A stretch of 64,000 nt of DNA from Paludisphaera mucosa (lineage in GTDB: Bacteria > Planctomycetota > Planctomycetia > Isosphaerales > Isosphaeraceae): contig NZ_JARRAG010000002.1 of assembly GCF_029589435.1 (NCBI RefSeq), positions 1,240,001 through 1,304,000 of the forward strand, written 5' to 3'. The notes beneath the pieces were generated by a model that was given only the letters and a program-made list of their open reading frames with translations, had not been told where the DNA came from and searched no databases. This document shows positions 21,694-30,639 of the stretch, one piece after another. Made by a program: the position numbers and the translations under genes. Position 1 is the first letter of the stretch, and each line of letters opens with the position of its first letter.

Positions 21694-22773
21694 ATGGACC
21701 GACGCGAGTTCCTCAAGCAGGGGGCCGCCGCGGCGCTGGCCGCCTCCGCTTCGTCGGCGGCCGGGCCCTTCATCCACGCCGCGGACAAGGCGGGCTCCAG
21801 GGCCCCGATCGTCGGCGAGGGCGAGCACCGCTACGAGTGTCGTCACGACTTCTTCCAGGCCCCGGGCTCGATCCGCTGGTTCGAGACCCACGGCGTCGCC
21901 GTCGACTCCCAGGGGTTCATCTACTTCACGCACCGCGGCGCCGCGACGAAACCGACCTCGCCCGCCGAGGCCCAGGACACGATCGCGGTCTACGACCCCG
22001 AGGGCAAGTTCGTCCGCTCGTTCGGCAAGGCGTTCCACGGCGGCGGCCACGGGATCGACGTCCGCCGCGAGGACGGCGTCGAGTACCTCTACCTGGCGTG
22101 CATGATGCCCGTCGACCTCGTCGCCAAGACCGACCTCAAGGGCGAGGTGGTCTGGATCAAGGAGGCCCCGCCCGAGCCCCACGTCTACGACCGACCCGAC
22201 GCCAAGTTCGCCCCGACGAACGTCGCCTTCGCGCCCGACGGCGGCTTCTTCCTCGCCGACGGCTACGGCTCGAATTACATCCACAAGTACGACGAGGACG
22301 CGAAGTGGGTGAAGACCTTCGGCGGCACGGGCGACGCCGAGGGGAAGTTCAAGACCCCTCACGGCCTCTGGCTCGACGACCGGCCGGGGCGCAAGCCCAC
22401 CCTGGTGGTGGCCGACCGCGCCAACGCCCGGCTCCAGCGCTTCACGCTCGACGGCGAGCACGTCGGCGCCGACAACCACGACGTCTCCTTCCCGGCCCAC
22501 TTCGACATCCGGGGCGAGGTCCTGCTGGTCCCCGACCTGCACGCGCGGATCACCCTGATGGACAAGGACGACAAGGTGATCACCCACCTGGGCCACGACC
22601 CGGGCTGGACGAAGCAGGTGCTCGACGGGTTCGTCGTCCGCAAGCAGCCGGACAAGTGGCCGGCCGGCAAGTTCATCCATCCCCACGACGCCTGCTTCGA
22701 CCGCGACGGGAACATCCTCGTCGCCGAATGGGTCGCGACCGGCCGGGTGTCGTTCCTGAAGCGGGTGGGCTGA
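21694..22773 (+). CDS. Tat-exported NHL/six-bladed beta-propeller protein
   Basis: A 359-residue propeller protein. MDRREFLK (R3-R4) and an Ala/Ser-rich stretch form a Tat signal. Repeating blades follow, each with an 'aspartate-glycine' turn: GVAVDSQGFIYFTH, NVAFAPDGGFFLADGYG, LVVADRANARLQRFTLDG and DACFDRDGNILVAEW. These resemble NHL repeats and the peptidyl-alpha-hydroxyglycine lyase-like propellers of planctomycetes; catalytic residues cannot be assigned, so a scaffold or lactonase-type role is open. It is transcribed away from the surface protein and is followed after 77 bases by the YqgE-like gene. Confidence 0.85.
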   Translation: MDRREFLKQGAAAALAASASSAAGPFIHAADKAGSRAPIVGEGEHRYECRHDFFQAPGSIRWFETHGVAVDSQGFIYFTHRGAATKPTSPAEAQDTIAVYDPEGKFVRSFGKAFHGGGHGIDVRREDGVEYLYLACMMPVDLVAKTDLKGEVVWIKEAPPEPHVYDRPDAKFAPTNVAFAPDGGFFLADGYGSNYIHKYDEDAKWVKTFGGTGDAEGKFKTPHGLWLDDRPGRKPTLVVADRANARLQRFTLDGEHVGADNHDVSFPAHFDIRGEVLLVPDLHARITLMDKDDKVITHLGHDPGWTKQVLDGFVVRKQPDKWPAGKFIHPHDACFDRDGNILVAEWVATGRVSFLKRVG

Positions 22774-22850
22774 CGTCGGGATCCGCCCGTCGCCGATCGC
22801 CTCCCGCCGGTCCCTCGGCGCGGCCCCCCGGGGCCGTGATCACCGCCGCC

Positions 22851-23408
22851 ATGAAATCACTGCGTGGACGCCTGCTGATCGCCGCCCCCAGCCTGACCGA
22901 CCCGAATTTCGCGCGGGCGGTCGTCCTGATCGCGGCGCACGGCGAGACCGGCGCGCTGGGGCTGATCCTGAACCGCGAGCTGGACTCGGACGTCGCCGAG
23001 GTCTGGGCCCGGATCAGCTCGGAGCCCTGCGTCCGCCGCGAGAAGATGCGCCACGGGGGCCCCGTGGGCGGCACCCTGATGGCCGTCCACGACCGCCGGC
23101 CCCTGGCGAACCTGCTGGTCGGCGAGGACCTCTACGTCGCGACCGAGCTGGGAGCCATGGAGTCGCTCGCGGCCTCGGCCGACGGCCGGGTCCGCTTCTT
23201 CGCCGGCCACGCCGGCTGGGGGCCGGGCCAGCTCGAAGACGAGCTGCGCGAGGGGAGCTGGCTCGTCGCCGCCGCCGTCCCCGACCACGTCTTCGGCGAC
23301 CACGACTCCCAGTCGCTCTGGAAAGACGCCGCCACCGTCGCCGGACGTCGCGAGGTCCAATCCCTCATCGAGCCCCGCCACATCCCCGAAGACCCTCGTG
23401 CGAACTGA
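22851..23408 (+). CDS. YqgE/AlgH family protein
   Basis: A 185-residue protein, near the 187 residues of E. coli YqgE. It has the family's RGRLLIAAPSLTDPNFARAVVLIAAH opening in two halves, GALGLILNRE, the GGPVGG segment near 65-70 and the late FFAGHAGWGPGQLEDELREGSW. Members are soluble, conserved and of uncertain function; AlgH was linked to alginate regulation in Pseudomonas. The ATG at 22851 is two to three residues before the conserved start; a GTG at 22836 is also in frame. It precedes an ABM-domain gene by 33 bases, so they may be co-transcribed. Confidence 0.9.
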   Translation: MKSLRGRLLIAAPSLTDPNFARAVVLIAAHGETGALGLILNRELDSDVAEVWARISSEPCVRREKMRHGGPVGGTLMAVHDRRPLANLLVGEDLYVATELGAMESLAASADGRVRFFAGHAGWGPGQLEDELREGSWLVAAAVPDHVFGDHDSQSLWKDAATVAGRREVQSLIEPRHIPEDPRAN

Positions 23409-23441
23409 TTGGGATCGCATCGAATCGAAAGGACCGCCCCG

Positions 23442-23726
23442 ATGATCTGCCTCGCCGTGACCTTCCAGGTCCGCCCCGGCGCCGAGGACCGCGCCGCCGA
23501 CTCCTTCCGCAAGCTGACCGAGCACAGTCGGGCCGAGCCGGGCTGCCTGATGTACCAGTTCCATCGCTCGCCGACCGACCCGCGCAAGTTCTTCGTCTAC
23601 GAGCAATACGTCGACGAGGCGGCCCTCCAGTCCCACTCCAACTCCGCCTATTTCGCACGCTACGTCCACCAGGAGCTGTCCTCCCTTATCGAGTCCAGCG
23701 ACCTGGTCAAGTACGAGCCCATCTGA
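23442..23726 (+). CDS. Antibiotic biosynthesis monooxygenase (ABM) domain protein
   Basis: A 94-residue single-domain protein of the dimeric alpha/beta barrel ABM family (YgiN-like quinol monooxygenases). Visible family features are the opening VTFQVRPGAEDRAADSF, the central SRAEPGCLMYQFHRSP, FFVYEQYVDEAALQSH and the histidine-containing YFARYVHQELSSLI. Likely cytoplasmic, acting on a quinol or other small aromatic, or as a stress protein. The ATG at 23442 has AAAGGA nine bases upstream. The convergent glycine-rich gene lies beyond a shared hairpin. Confidence 0.88.
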   Translation: MICLAVTFQVRPGAEDRAADSFRKLTEHSRAEPGCLMYQFHRSPTDPRKFFVYEQYVDEAALQSHSNSAYFARYVHQELSSLIESSDLVKYEPI

Positions 23727-23785
23727 GCCGGGATTCGCGGGCTCGGCGTCATGACGGCCTCCCCGATCGTCACCTCGGCGCGCGA

Positions 23786-23818
23786 AGGCCCGGGGGCTCG
23801 CGAAGAGCCCCCGGGCCT
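23786..23818. terminator. Hairpin between convergent genes
   Basis: A perfect 14-base stem (23786-23799 with 23805-23818) with loop GCGAA lies between the stops of the ABM gene (plus) and the glycine-rich gene (minus). No long T-run follows on either strand, so it may be a bidirectional terminator of moderate strength. Confidence 0.5.
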
Positions 23819-23828
23819 CGTGCGTCGT

Positions 23829-24263
23829 TCACTTCTTGAAGCTCTTCCCGCCGTATCCGCCGCCCCATCCGCCGGACCCGCCGCCGTACCCCCCGCCCCA
23901 GCCGCCGCCCGACCCGCTCCCGGGGAACCCGCCGCCCCAGCCGCCGCCGGGGTAGCCGCCGCCGGGGTAGCCGCCGCCGGGATAGCCGCCGCCGGGATAC
24001 GGCGGGCAGGGCCGGGGGAACGGATAGGGCTGGGGATAGGGGTAGGGGTAAGGCCTCGGCGGGCAGGGTTGGGAACCCCAGCCGCCGCCGTACCCGCCGC
24101 CGGGGAACCCGCCGCCCCAGCCGCCGCCGTATCCCCCGCCGGGGAAGAAGCCGCTCTTGGGGGCGAGCCCCTTGCCGCCCGATTGGGCGTGGGCTTCGCT
24201 CGTCGCCAGCACGCCGCCGATCGTCAGGGCCAGGGCCGCCGTCAGGATTCGCGTCGCCTTCAT
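23829..24263 (-). CDS. Glycine-rich secreted protein with PGGGY/PGGGW repeats
   Basis: A 144-residue protein: signal peptide MKATRILTAALALTIGGVLA ending at about AHA-27, then a low-complexity body made of GGGYGGGW and PGGGY units around a Pro/Tyr/Cys block (CPPRPYPYPYPQPYPFPRPC). It ends in Lys-rich YGGKSFKK. The repeats give no enzymatic role; an elastic or adhesive envelope component is a guess. GGAGG lies just upstream of the ATG at 24263. Four near-identical 15-base units encode the central PGGGY run, so the length probably varies between strains. Confidence 0.72.
   Translation of the reverse strand: MKATRILTAALALTIGGVLATSEAHAQSGGKGLAPKSGFFPGGGYGGGWGGGFPGGGYGGGWGSQPCPPRPYPYPYPQPYPFPRPCPPYPGGGYPGGGYPGGGYPGGGWGGGFPGSGSGGGWGGGYGGGSGGWGGGYGGKSFKK
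23942..24001. repeat. 15-base tandem repeats encoding PGGGY
   Basis: Four consecutive units of the form GCCGCCGGGRTAGCC within the glycine-rich gene. This is coding low-complexity sequence, not a CRISPR array: units abut without spacers. Confidence 0.7.
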
Positions 24264-24464
24264 CGTGGGCCTCCGTCTCGTTTCGTGGTTTTCTTCGTAA
24301 GGTCCCGGGCGTCCTCGACGTCCGCTCGGTGGGTTATCACCGTCGCGAGGGCGACCGGACGGGCCGCGCCGGATTTTTTTCCGAGAAGCGGTTTCGCGTC
24401 CGGTCGCGTCCGGGGATGATCGACGCATGAGAATGGGTGGCAGCCGGTGGAGGGCCGAATCGCC

Positions 24465-25088
24465 ATGACTGATCCAAGTACCGGGGCCGAGGGGTTCCAG
24501 GCGCTCATCGGGCGCGTCCGGGCCGGCGACGAGGAGGCGGCGACCGAGCTGGTCCGCCGCTACGAGCCGGCCGTCCGCCGCGCCGCGAGGGTCCGACTGG
24601 TCGACACGCGGCTCAATCGCATGCTCGACTCCATGGACGTCTGCCAGTCCGTCATGGCGAGCTTCTTCGTCCGCACGGCGCTCGGCCAGTACGAGCTGGA
24701 GACGCCCGACCAGCTCCTGAAGCTGCTGGCGACGATGACGCGCAACAAGCTGGCGAACGTGGTGAAGGCCCAGGGCGCCCAGCGGCGCGACTTCCGCCGC
24801 ACCACGCCGGGGCAGGGCGATGCGGGGGCGGGCGGGTCGGCCGCGGGGGCGGCGTTCGACCACGTCGCCGGCGCGCTGCCGACGCCCAGCCGCGAGGTCG
24901 CCGCCCGCGAGATGCTCGACGAGGCCCGCCGCCGCCTCTCCCCCGACGAGCTGCGGCTCCTCGACGACCGCGAGGCCGGCCGCGACTGGGCCGAGATCGC
25001 GTCCGAGCTGGGCGCGAGCCCCGAGGCCCTGCGCAAGCGGCTGGCGCGGGCCGTCGACCGCGTGGCCGGCGAGCTGGGGCTGGAATGA
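24465..25088 (+). CDS. ECF-type RNA polymerase sigma factor (planctomycete type)
   Basis: A 207-residue sigma-70 family factor. The N-terminal region 2 is seen in FQALIGRVRAGDEEAATELVRRYEPAVRRAARVRL and SMDVCQSVMASFFVRTALGQYE; region 4 is the C-terminal RRLSPDELRLLDDREAGRDWAEIASELG with the helix-turn-helix ASPEALRKRLARAVDRV. A Gly-rich linker (about 115-130) joins them. It resembles the ECF sigma factors encoded beside Ser/Thr kinases in planctomycetes. The ATG at 24465 is preferred (GGAGG about 11 bases upstream); a GTG at 24447 adds six residues. A kinase-ATPase gene follows after 13 bases, implying one operon and a functional pair. Confidence 0.9.
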   Translation: MTDPSTGAEGFQALIGRVRAGDEEAATELVRRYEPAVRRAARVRLVDTRLNRMLDSMDVCQSVMASFFVRTALGQYELETPDQLLKLLATMTRNKLANVVKAQGAQRRDFRRTTPGQGDAGAGGSAAGAAFDHVAGALPTPSREVAAREMLDEARRRLSPDELRLLDDREAGRDWAEIASELGASPEALRKRLARAVDRVAGELGLE

Positions 25089-25101
25089 CGCGGGCGTCCT
25101 C

Positions 25102-28100
25102 ATGAGCACCCAGGACGCCGCCGAGACGGGCCCGAGCACCCAGACGGCCACGCGGCTGATGCAGGACCACCGCGAACTCTGGCGGCGGGGCGAGCGTCTG
25201 CGCGTCGAGACGTACCTGGAGCGTCGCGGCCGGGCCCGGGTCGCGGCCTCGGACCTGCTCGACCTCGTCTACGGCGAGCTCATCCTGCGCGAGGAGGACG
25301 GCGAGCGGCCCTCGCTCCAGGAATACCTCGACCGCTTCCCCGAGCATCGCGACGAGCTGCGGGCCCAGTTCGAGGTCCACGAGGCCCTCCGCCTGAGCCG
25401 GCCGTTCAGCGTGGCCCTCTCGACCGCCTCGGGGGACGCCGCCGACGCCGACGAGTGGGAAGGCCCGACGTCCGTCCCCGCGACGCCCCGGGTCGACCCA
25501 TCGTCGGCCGACGGAGGGCCGCCGGCCTCCGCCCCGCGCGATCCCCGGCTGCCGGTCGTCGCCGGGTTCGACGTGCTGGGCCTGCTGGGGAGCGGCGGCA
25601 TGGGGACCGTCTACAAGGCGTTCGACCGCAAATGCCGCCGCATGGTCGCCATGAAGACCATGAACCGCGCGGGGGCCGCGGCGCTGCTGCGGTTCAAGCA
25701 CGAGTTCCGGTCGCTGCTCGACGTCGTCCATCCCAACCTCGTCACGTTGTACGAGCTGATCGGCGACGGCGAGAACTGGTTCCTGACGATGGAGCTGCTC
25801 GACGGCGTCGACTTCCTGACGTACGTCCGCGAGCCCTGCCCCGACCGCTTCGGCCGCATCCGGGCCGCCATCCGCCGGCTGGCCGACGGCGTCGCGGCGC
25901 TGCACCAGGCGGGGAAGCTGCACCGGGACATCAAGCCTTCGAACGTCATCGTGACGCGCGACGGCCGCGTCGTCCTGCTGGACTTCGGCCTGGCCGCCGA
26001 CCAGGACGACGAGGGCCGGCACCAGAGCAGCGACGACCGCATGGTCGGCACGGCCGCCTACATGGCGCCCGAGCAGGCCGCCGCCCTGCCGGTCTCGGCG
26101 GCGAGCGACTGGTACAGCGTCGGCGTCATGCTGTTCGAGGCGGTCGCCGGCCGGCTGCCGTTCACCGGCGGCGCGCTGATGATGCTGATGGACAAGCAGC
26201 GCATGGACCCGCCCGCGCCGGCGACGATCGCGGCCGACGTCCCCGACGACCTGAACGACCTCTGCGTCGACCTGCTGCGGCGTCGCCCCGAGGACCGCCC
26301 CCCGGCCGACGCGATCCTGAGGCGGCTGGGCGCGGCCGGCGAGGTCGCACAGCCGGGTCCGGGGCTGCGGGCGCGCGTCGTCTCGCCGCACCCGTCGTCG
26401 ACCGGCCGGGGGGTCGTCCTGGTCGGCCGCGACCGCCATCGGGCCGCGCTCCAGGCCGCCCTGGACGACGTCCGGGCCGGCCGGCCGGTCGCCGTGTACC
26501 TGCACGGCAGCTCGGGCGCGGGCAAGACGGCGCTCCTGCAGAGCTTCCTGGACGAGCAGGCCGACGAGGAGGAGACGATCGTCCTGACGGGCCGCTGCTA
26601 CGAGCGCGAGTCGGTGCCGTACAAGGCGTTCGACAGCCTCGTCGACGCGTTGGCGCGGCGACTCGGCCGCATGGGCGAGGTGGAGCTGGCGGCCGTCCTG
26701 CCCCGCGACGTGGGCTCGCTGGCCCGAGTCTTCCCCAGCCTCCGCCGCGTGGAGGCCGTCGCCCGCGACCCCCGGCGGGCCCGCGAGACGCCCGACCTGC
26801 AGGAGCTTCGCCGTCGCGCCTTCGCCGCGCTCCGCGAGCTGCTCGCCCGCCTGGGCGACCGCGGCACGCTGATCGTCGCCGTCGACGACCTGCAATGGGG
26901 GGACGCCGACAGCGCGGCGATGCTCGTCGAGGTGATGCGGCCCCCGGACGCCCCCGTCCTCCTGTTCGCGGCCACCTATCGCAGCGAGGACGAGGCCGCG
27001 AGCCCCCTGCTCCAGGCCCTGGCGAAGGCCGGGGCCCTGGGGGTCGGGGTCGACCCCGCCGCGGGCCTCGACGCCCGCTCGTTGCGCGTCGAGCCGCTCT
27101 CGCACGACGAGGCCCGGGCGCTGGCCGCGACGCTCCTGCACGGCGACGAGGCGGCCTCGGTCGCCCGCCGCGCCACCCTGGCCGAGACCGTGGCTCGCGA
27201 GTCGCAGGGGAACCCGTACTTCATCGCCGAGCTGGTGCGCCACGTCCACGCCGGGGCGCTGGAGCTGGACGCGACCGGGGGCGATGCGGAGGGGCGGCTC
27301 GTCCTGGACGACGTCCTCTGGTCGCGGATCCGGCGGCTGCCGGCCGAGGCGCGCGAAGTCCTGGAAGTCGTCGCGACCTCGGGCCGGCCGCTCCGGCTCG
27401 TCGACCTGAACGCCTGCCTGGACGATTCCGTCGACGAGCGCTCGGCGCTGGCGCTGCTGCGCGCCGGGAGGCTCGTCCGCGGGACCGGACGGGCCGAGAC
27501 CGACGAGGTGGAAGCGTACCACGACCGCGTTCGCGAGACCGTCTCGGCACGCCTCGCGCCTGAGGTCGCACGCCAACGCCACGGCCGGCTGGCGACGGTG
27601 CTGGAGGCGTCGGGCCGGGCCGATCCCGAGGTCCTGGGCGTCCATTTCCTGGCGGCGGACGCGACGGAGAAGGCGGCCTCGTATTTCGCCGCGGCGGCCG
27701 ACGAGGCGGCCGACGCCCTCGCCTTCGAACGCGCCGCGGGATTGTACCGCCGTGCGATCGAGATCGGCCGCGCCGCGCCCGATCGCCGCGGACGGCTGTT
27801 CGCGAGCCTCGGCGACGCCCTGGCGAACGCGGGCCGGGGCGTGGAGGCGGCCTCGGCCTACCTGACGGCTGCAACCGACGCCTCCCCCGACGAGGCGCTC
27901 GAGCGTCGACGCCGCGCGGCCATGCAGTTCCTCGTCAGCGGCCACATCGACGAGGGCCTGGAGACGCTCCACGACGTGCTCGCGCGCGTCGGCATGAGGC
28001 TCCCGAGCACGCCTCGGCGGGCGCTCGCGTCGCTGCTCTGGCGTCGCGCCCTCCTGCGGCTCCGCGGGCTGCACTTCCGCGAGGTCGACCCGTCGCGGGC

Positions 28101-29274
28101 GCCCCCCTCGGCCCTGACGCGGATCGACGTCTGCTGGTCGGCCGGCGTGGGCCTGAGCGTCGTCGACACGATCCGGGGGGCCGACTTCCAGGCCCGCGGC
28201 CTGCTGCTCTCGCTGGCGGCCGGCGAACCTTCGCGGATCGCCCGCGCGCTCGCCATGGAGGCGGCCCACGCGGCCTCGACGGGCGGCTCCAACCGCCGAC
28301 GCACCGAGCGGCTGCTGGCCACGGCCGAGTCGCTCGCCCGCCGCGTCGAGCACCCCTACCCCCTGGGGATGGTGACGCTGGCGCGCGGCGTCTCGGCCTA
28401 TCTCGAAGGCCGCTGGCGGCTCGCGCAGGCGCAATGCGACGAGGCCGAGGCCGTCTTCCGCGACCGCTGCACCGGGGTCGCCTGGGAGCGTAACACGGCC
28501 GACGCCTTCTCGCTCTGGGGCCTCAGCCACCAGGGCGAGACCGGCGAGCTGACCCGGCGCTGGCCGATCCTCCTGGCCCAGGCCGTCGACCGCGGCGACC
28601 TCTATGCGGCCATGAACCTGAGTTCGTACCTGATGTCGATCGTGCGGCTGGCCGCCGACGAGCCCGCCCGCGCCCGCGAGGAACTGGCCGCGACCAACGC
28701 CCGCTGGTCGCGTCGGGGCTATCACGTCCAGCACAACGACGCCCTGTGGGCCGCCGTCCAGATCGAGCTGTACGACGGCCGCGGCCCGGCCGCGTGGCGG
28801 CTCCTCGACGACGCCTGGCCCGCGCTCCGCCGCTCGCTGCTGCTGCGCGTCCAGTTCATCCGCACGTCCATGCGGTTCCTCCGCGCCCGCGCCGCCCTCG
28901 CCGCGGCGCTCGAACTCCGGGCGAAGGACGCGTCGGGCGCCTGTCGACTCCTCGCCGTCGCCGGCCGCGACGCCCGCGCGCTTGAACGTGAGAAGATGCC
29001 CTGCCCCGCCGCCTACTCCCGGATGATCCGGGCCTCGCTCGCCTCGTTCGCCGGCCGCGCCGACCTCGCCGCGCCCCTGTGGCGCGAGGCCGTCGCGGCC
29101 TTCGAATCCGTCGACATGAACCTCTGCGCCGCCGCCTCCCGCCGCCGCCTGGGCCAGTCCCTCGGCGGCGAGTCCGGCGACGTCGAAATCGCCGCGTCCG
29201 AGTCCTGGATGCGTCGCCAACTCATCCGAGAACCGGAGAAGGCCGCCGGCATGATCGCCCCGAGGCGAAATTGA
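25102..29274 (+). CDS. Ser/Thr kinase-AAA ATPase-helical repeat giant protein
   Basis: A 1390-residue cytoplasmic signalling protein. The planctomycete kinase prefix ([19 protein letters not shown], about 75-93) leads to a complete Hanks kinase: glycine loop G163-S-G-G-M-G168, K185 in VAMK, HRD 274-276, DFG 294-296, APE 322-324. Then comes an ORC/AAA ATPase like those of PknK/MalT-type regulators: Walker A GSSGAGKT (469-476) and Walker [12 protein letters not shown] (591-601). The rest (about 800-1390) is helical TPR-like repeat. It should bind and hydrolyse ATP and phosphorylate Ser/Thr, perhaps controlling the sigma factor encoded 13 bases upstream; that target is inferred only from context. 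Confidence 0.92.
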   Translation: MSTQDAAETGPSTQTATRLMQDHRELWRRGERLRVETYLERRGRARVAASDLLDLVYGELILREEDGERPSLQEYLDRFPEHRDELRAQFEVHEALRLSRPFSVALSTASGDAADADEWEGPTSVPATPRVDPSSADGGPPASAPRDPRLPVVAGFDVLGLLGSGGMGTVYKAFDRKCRRMVAMKTMNRAGAAALLRFKHEFRSLLDVVHPNLVTLYELIGDGENWFLTMELLDGVDFLTYVREPCPDRFGRIRAAIRRLADGVAALHQAGKLHRDIKPSNVIVTRDGRVVLLDFGLAADQDDEGRHQSSDDRMVGTAAYMAPEQAAALPVSAASDWYSVGVMLFEAVAGRLPFTGGALMMLMDKQRMDPPAPATIAADVPDDLNDLCVDLLRRRPEDRPPADAILRRLGAAGEVAQPGPGLRARVVSPHPSSTGRGVVLVGRDRHRAALQAALDDVRAGRPVAVYLHGSSGAGKTALLQSFLDEQADEEETIVLTGRCYERESVPYKAFDSLVDALARRLGRMGEVELAAVLPRDVGSLARVFPSLRRVEAVARDPRRARETPDLQELRRRAFAALRELLARLGDRGTLIVAVDDLQWGDADSAAMLVEVMRPPDAPVLLFAATYRSEDEAASPLLQALAKAGALGVGVDPAAGLDARSLRVEPLSHDEARALAATLLHGDEAASVARRATLAETVARESQGNPYFIAELVRHVHAGALELDATGGDAEGRLVLDDVLWSRIRRLPAEAREVLEVVATSGRPLRLVDLNACLDDSVDERSALALLRAGRLVRGTGRAETDEVEAYHDRVRETVSARLAPEVARQRHGRLATVLEASGRADPEVLGVHFLAADATEKAASYFAAAADEAADALAFERAAGLYRRAIEIGRAAPDRRGRLFASLGDALANAGRGVEAASAYLTAATDASPDEALERRRRAAMQFLVSGHIDEGLETLHDVLARVGMRLPSTPRRALASLLWRRALLRLRGLHFREVDPSRAPPSALTRIDVCWSAGVGLSVVDTIRGADFQARGLLLSLAAGEPSRIARALAMEAAHAASTGGSNRRRTERLLATAESLARRVEHPYPLGMVTLARGVSAYLEGRWRLAQAQCDEAEAVFRDRCTGVAWERNTADAFSLWGLSHQGETGELTRRWPILLAQAVDRGDLYAAMNLSSYLMSIVRLAADEPARAREELAATNARWSRRGYHVQHNDALWAAVQIELYDGRGPAAWRLLDDAWPALRRSLLLRVQFIRTSMRFLRARAALAAALELRAKDASGACRLLAVAGRDARALEREKMPCPAAYSRMIRASLASFAGRADLAAPLWREAVAAFESVDMNLCAAASRRRLGQSLGGESGDVEIAASESWMRRQLIREPEKAAGMIAPRRN

Positions 29275-29356
29275 ACAAATCGCCTTTTCGCCTGGCCGCG
29301 CCTACAATTCCCCGGCTCGGTGCCATCGGAGCGGCGGCGGGCGGGAGGGATTTCGC

Positions 29357-30394
29357 GTGAAGTCTTTAGATGACGTCAAGCTCTCGGTCCTGGACCTCTG
29401 CCCGATCGTCGAGGGCGGGACGGCGGCCGACGCCTTCCGCGACGCGGTCGACCTGGCGCGGCATGCGGAGCGGCTGGGGTACGAGCGGTACTGGGTGGCC
29501 GAGCACCACAACATCCCGGGGGTGGCGAGCGCGGCGACCGCGGTGGTGATCGGGCACGTCGCGGGGGGGACGTCGCGGATCCGCGTCGGCGCGGGCGGGA
29601 TCATGCTGCCCAACCACGCCCCGCTGGTGATCGCCGAGCAGTTCGGCACGCTGGCGTCGCTCTACCCGGGCCGGATCGACCTGGGGCTGGGCCGCGCCCC
29701 GGGCGGCGACCAGCGGACCGCGCGGGCGCTGCGACGCTACCAGGAAGAGGTCGACGCCTTCCCGCGCGACGTCCGCGAGGTGCAGAACTACTTCCGCCCC
29801 GCGGGCCCGGGCCGGTTCGTGCACGCGATCCCGGGCGAGGGCCTGGACGTGCCGATCTGGATCCTGGGCTCCAGCGACTTCGGCGCGCGGCTGGCGGCCG
29901 AGCTGGGCCTCCCCTACGCCTTCGCCTCGCACTTCGCCCCCGATCAGCTCTTCGATGCCCTGGCGATCTACCGCGAGAACTTCATCCCGTCCGAGGCCCT
30001 GGAGAAGCCGTACGCCATGATCGGCGTCAACGCCTTCCTCGCCGACACCGACGAGGCCGCCGTCCGGCTCTTCAGCTCGCATCAGCAGGCCATCCTCAAC
30101 CTGGTGCGGGGCCGGCCGGGCCTGCTCCCGCCGCCGGTCGACGACGTCGAGGCGCTCTGGACACCGTTCGAACGGGCCCACGTCGACAAGATGACCCGCG
30201 TCTCCGTCGTCGGCTCGCCGGAGACCGTCCGGGGCCGCCTCCAGTCGCTGGTCAACGCCGTCAAGCCCGACGAGGTCGTCTTCTCCGGCCACATCTACGA
30301 CCACGCCGCCCGGCTGCGATCTTATGATCTGCTGATGCAGGTCTGCCGGACGTCAGCCGCCGCAGAAGCCGCCTCCCTCCCGTCGTCGCGATAG
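29357..30394 (+). CDS. LLM class flavin-dependent oxidoreductase
   Basis: A 345-residue luciferase-like monooxygenase family member, cytoplasmic, expected to use reduced FMN or F420. Features are [64 protein letters not shown] and [25 protein letters not shown], the pattern of the MsnO8/YhbW-like subgroup. The start is a GTG at 29357 with GGAGGGA seven bases upstream. The substrate is unknown. A small membrane-protein gene follows eight bases after the stop, so the two are probably co-transcribed. Confidence 0.9.
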   Translation: MKSLDDVKLSVLDLCPIVEGGTAADAFRDAVDLARHAERLGYERYWVAEHHNIPGVASAATAVVIGHVAGGTSRIRVGAGGIMLPNHAPLVIAEQFGTLASLYPGRIDLGLGRAPGGDQRTARALRRYQEEVDAFPRDVREVQNYFRPAGPGRFVHAIPGEGLDVPIWILGSSDFGARLAAELGLPYAFASHFAPDQLFDALAIYRENFIPSEALEKPYAMIGVNAFLADTDEAAVRLFSSHQQAILNLVRGRPGLLPPPVDDVEALWTPFERAHVDKMTRVSVVGSPETVRGRLQSLVNAVKPDEVVFSGHIYDHAARLRSYDLLMQVCRTSAAAEAASLPSSR

Positions 30395-30402
30395 GAGGCC
30401 GC

Positions 30403-30627
30403 ATGTCGCCGGACCTCCTCGGATCGCTCGTGAACGGTGCCATCCCGTTCTTCGCCGGCCTGTATTGCTGGCTCCTGGGCACGCGGCGGATCGGCAAGGC
30501 CGCCGGCATGGACGTCGAGTACGACGCGTGGCACGAACGCTTCGGGAAGGCCTGTCGGCTCCTCGGCCCGCTCGCCATGATGTTCGGCGTCCTTACGGTC
30601 CTCGTCGAGCTGACGCGAGATCGGTGA
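30403..30627 (+). CDS. Small membrane protein (74 aa)
   Basis: A 74-residue protein with two predicted membrane segments: LVNGAIPFFAGLYCWLLG near 8-25 and LLGPLAMMFGVLTVLVEL near 53-70, separated by a charged loop (GMDVEYDAWHERFGKA). A strong AGGAGG lies four bases before the ATG, and it follows the LLM oxidoreductase gene after only eight bases, so translation is well supported. I do not recognise the family. It ends 12 bases from the stop of the convergent DUF1501 gene. Confidence 0.68.
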   Translation: MSPDLLGSLVNGAIPFFAGLYCWLLGTRRIGKAAGMDVEYDAWHERFGKACRLLGPLAMMFGVLTVLVELTRDR

Positions 30628-30639
30628 GGCGCCGAGGGC

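Noticed and set aside
23942-24001. Regular short repeats that could look like a CRISPR array
   Set aside because: Units of 15 bases abut without spacers and lie inside a coding gene for PGGGY repeats.
24652-29220. A 1500-codon open frame antisense to the kinase-ATPase gene
   Set aside because: Product is low-complexity and lacks any domain, while the sense strand encodes complete kinase and ATPase motifs.
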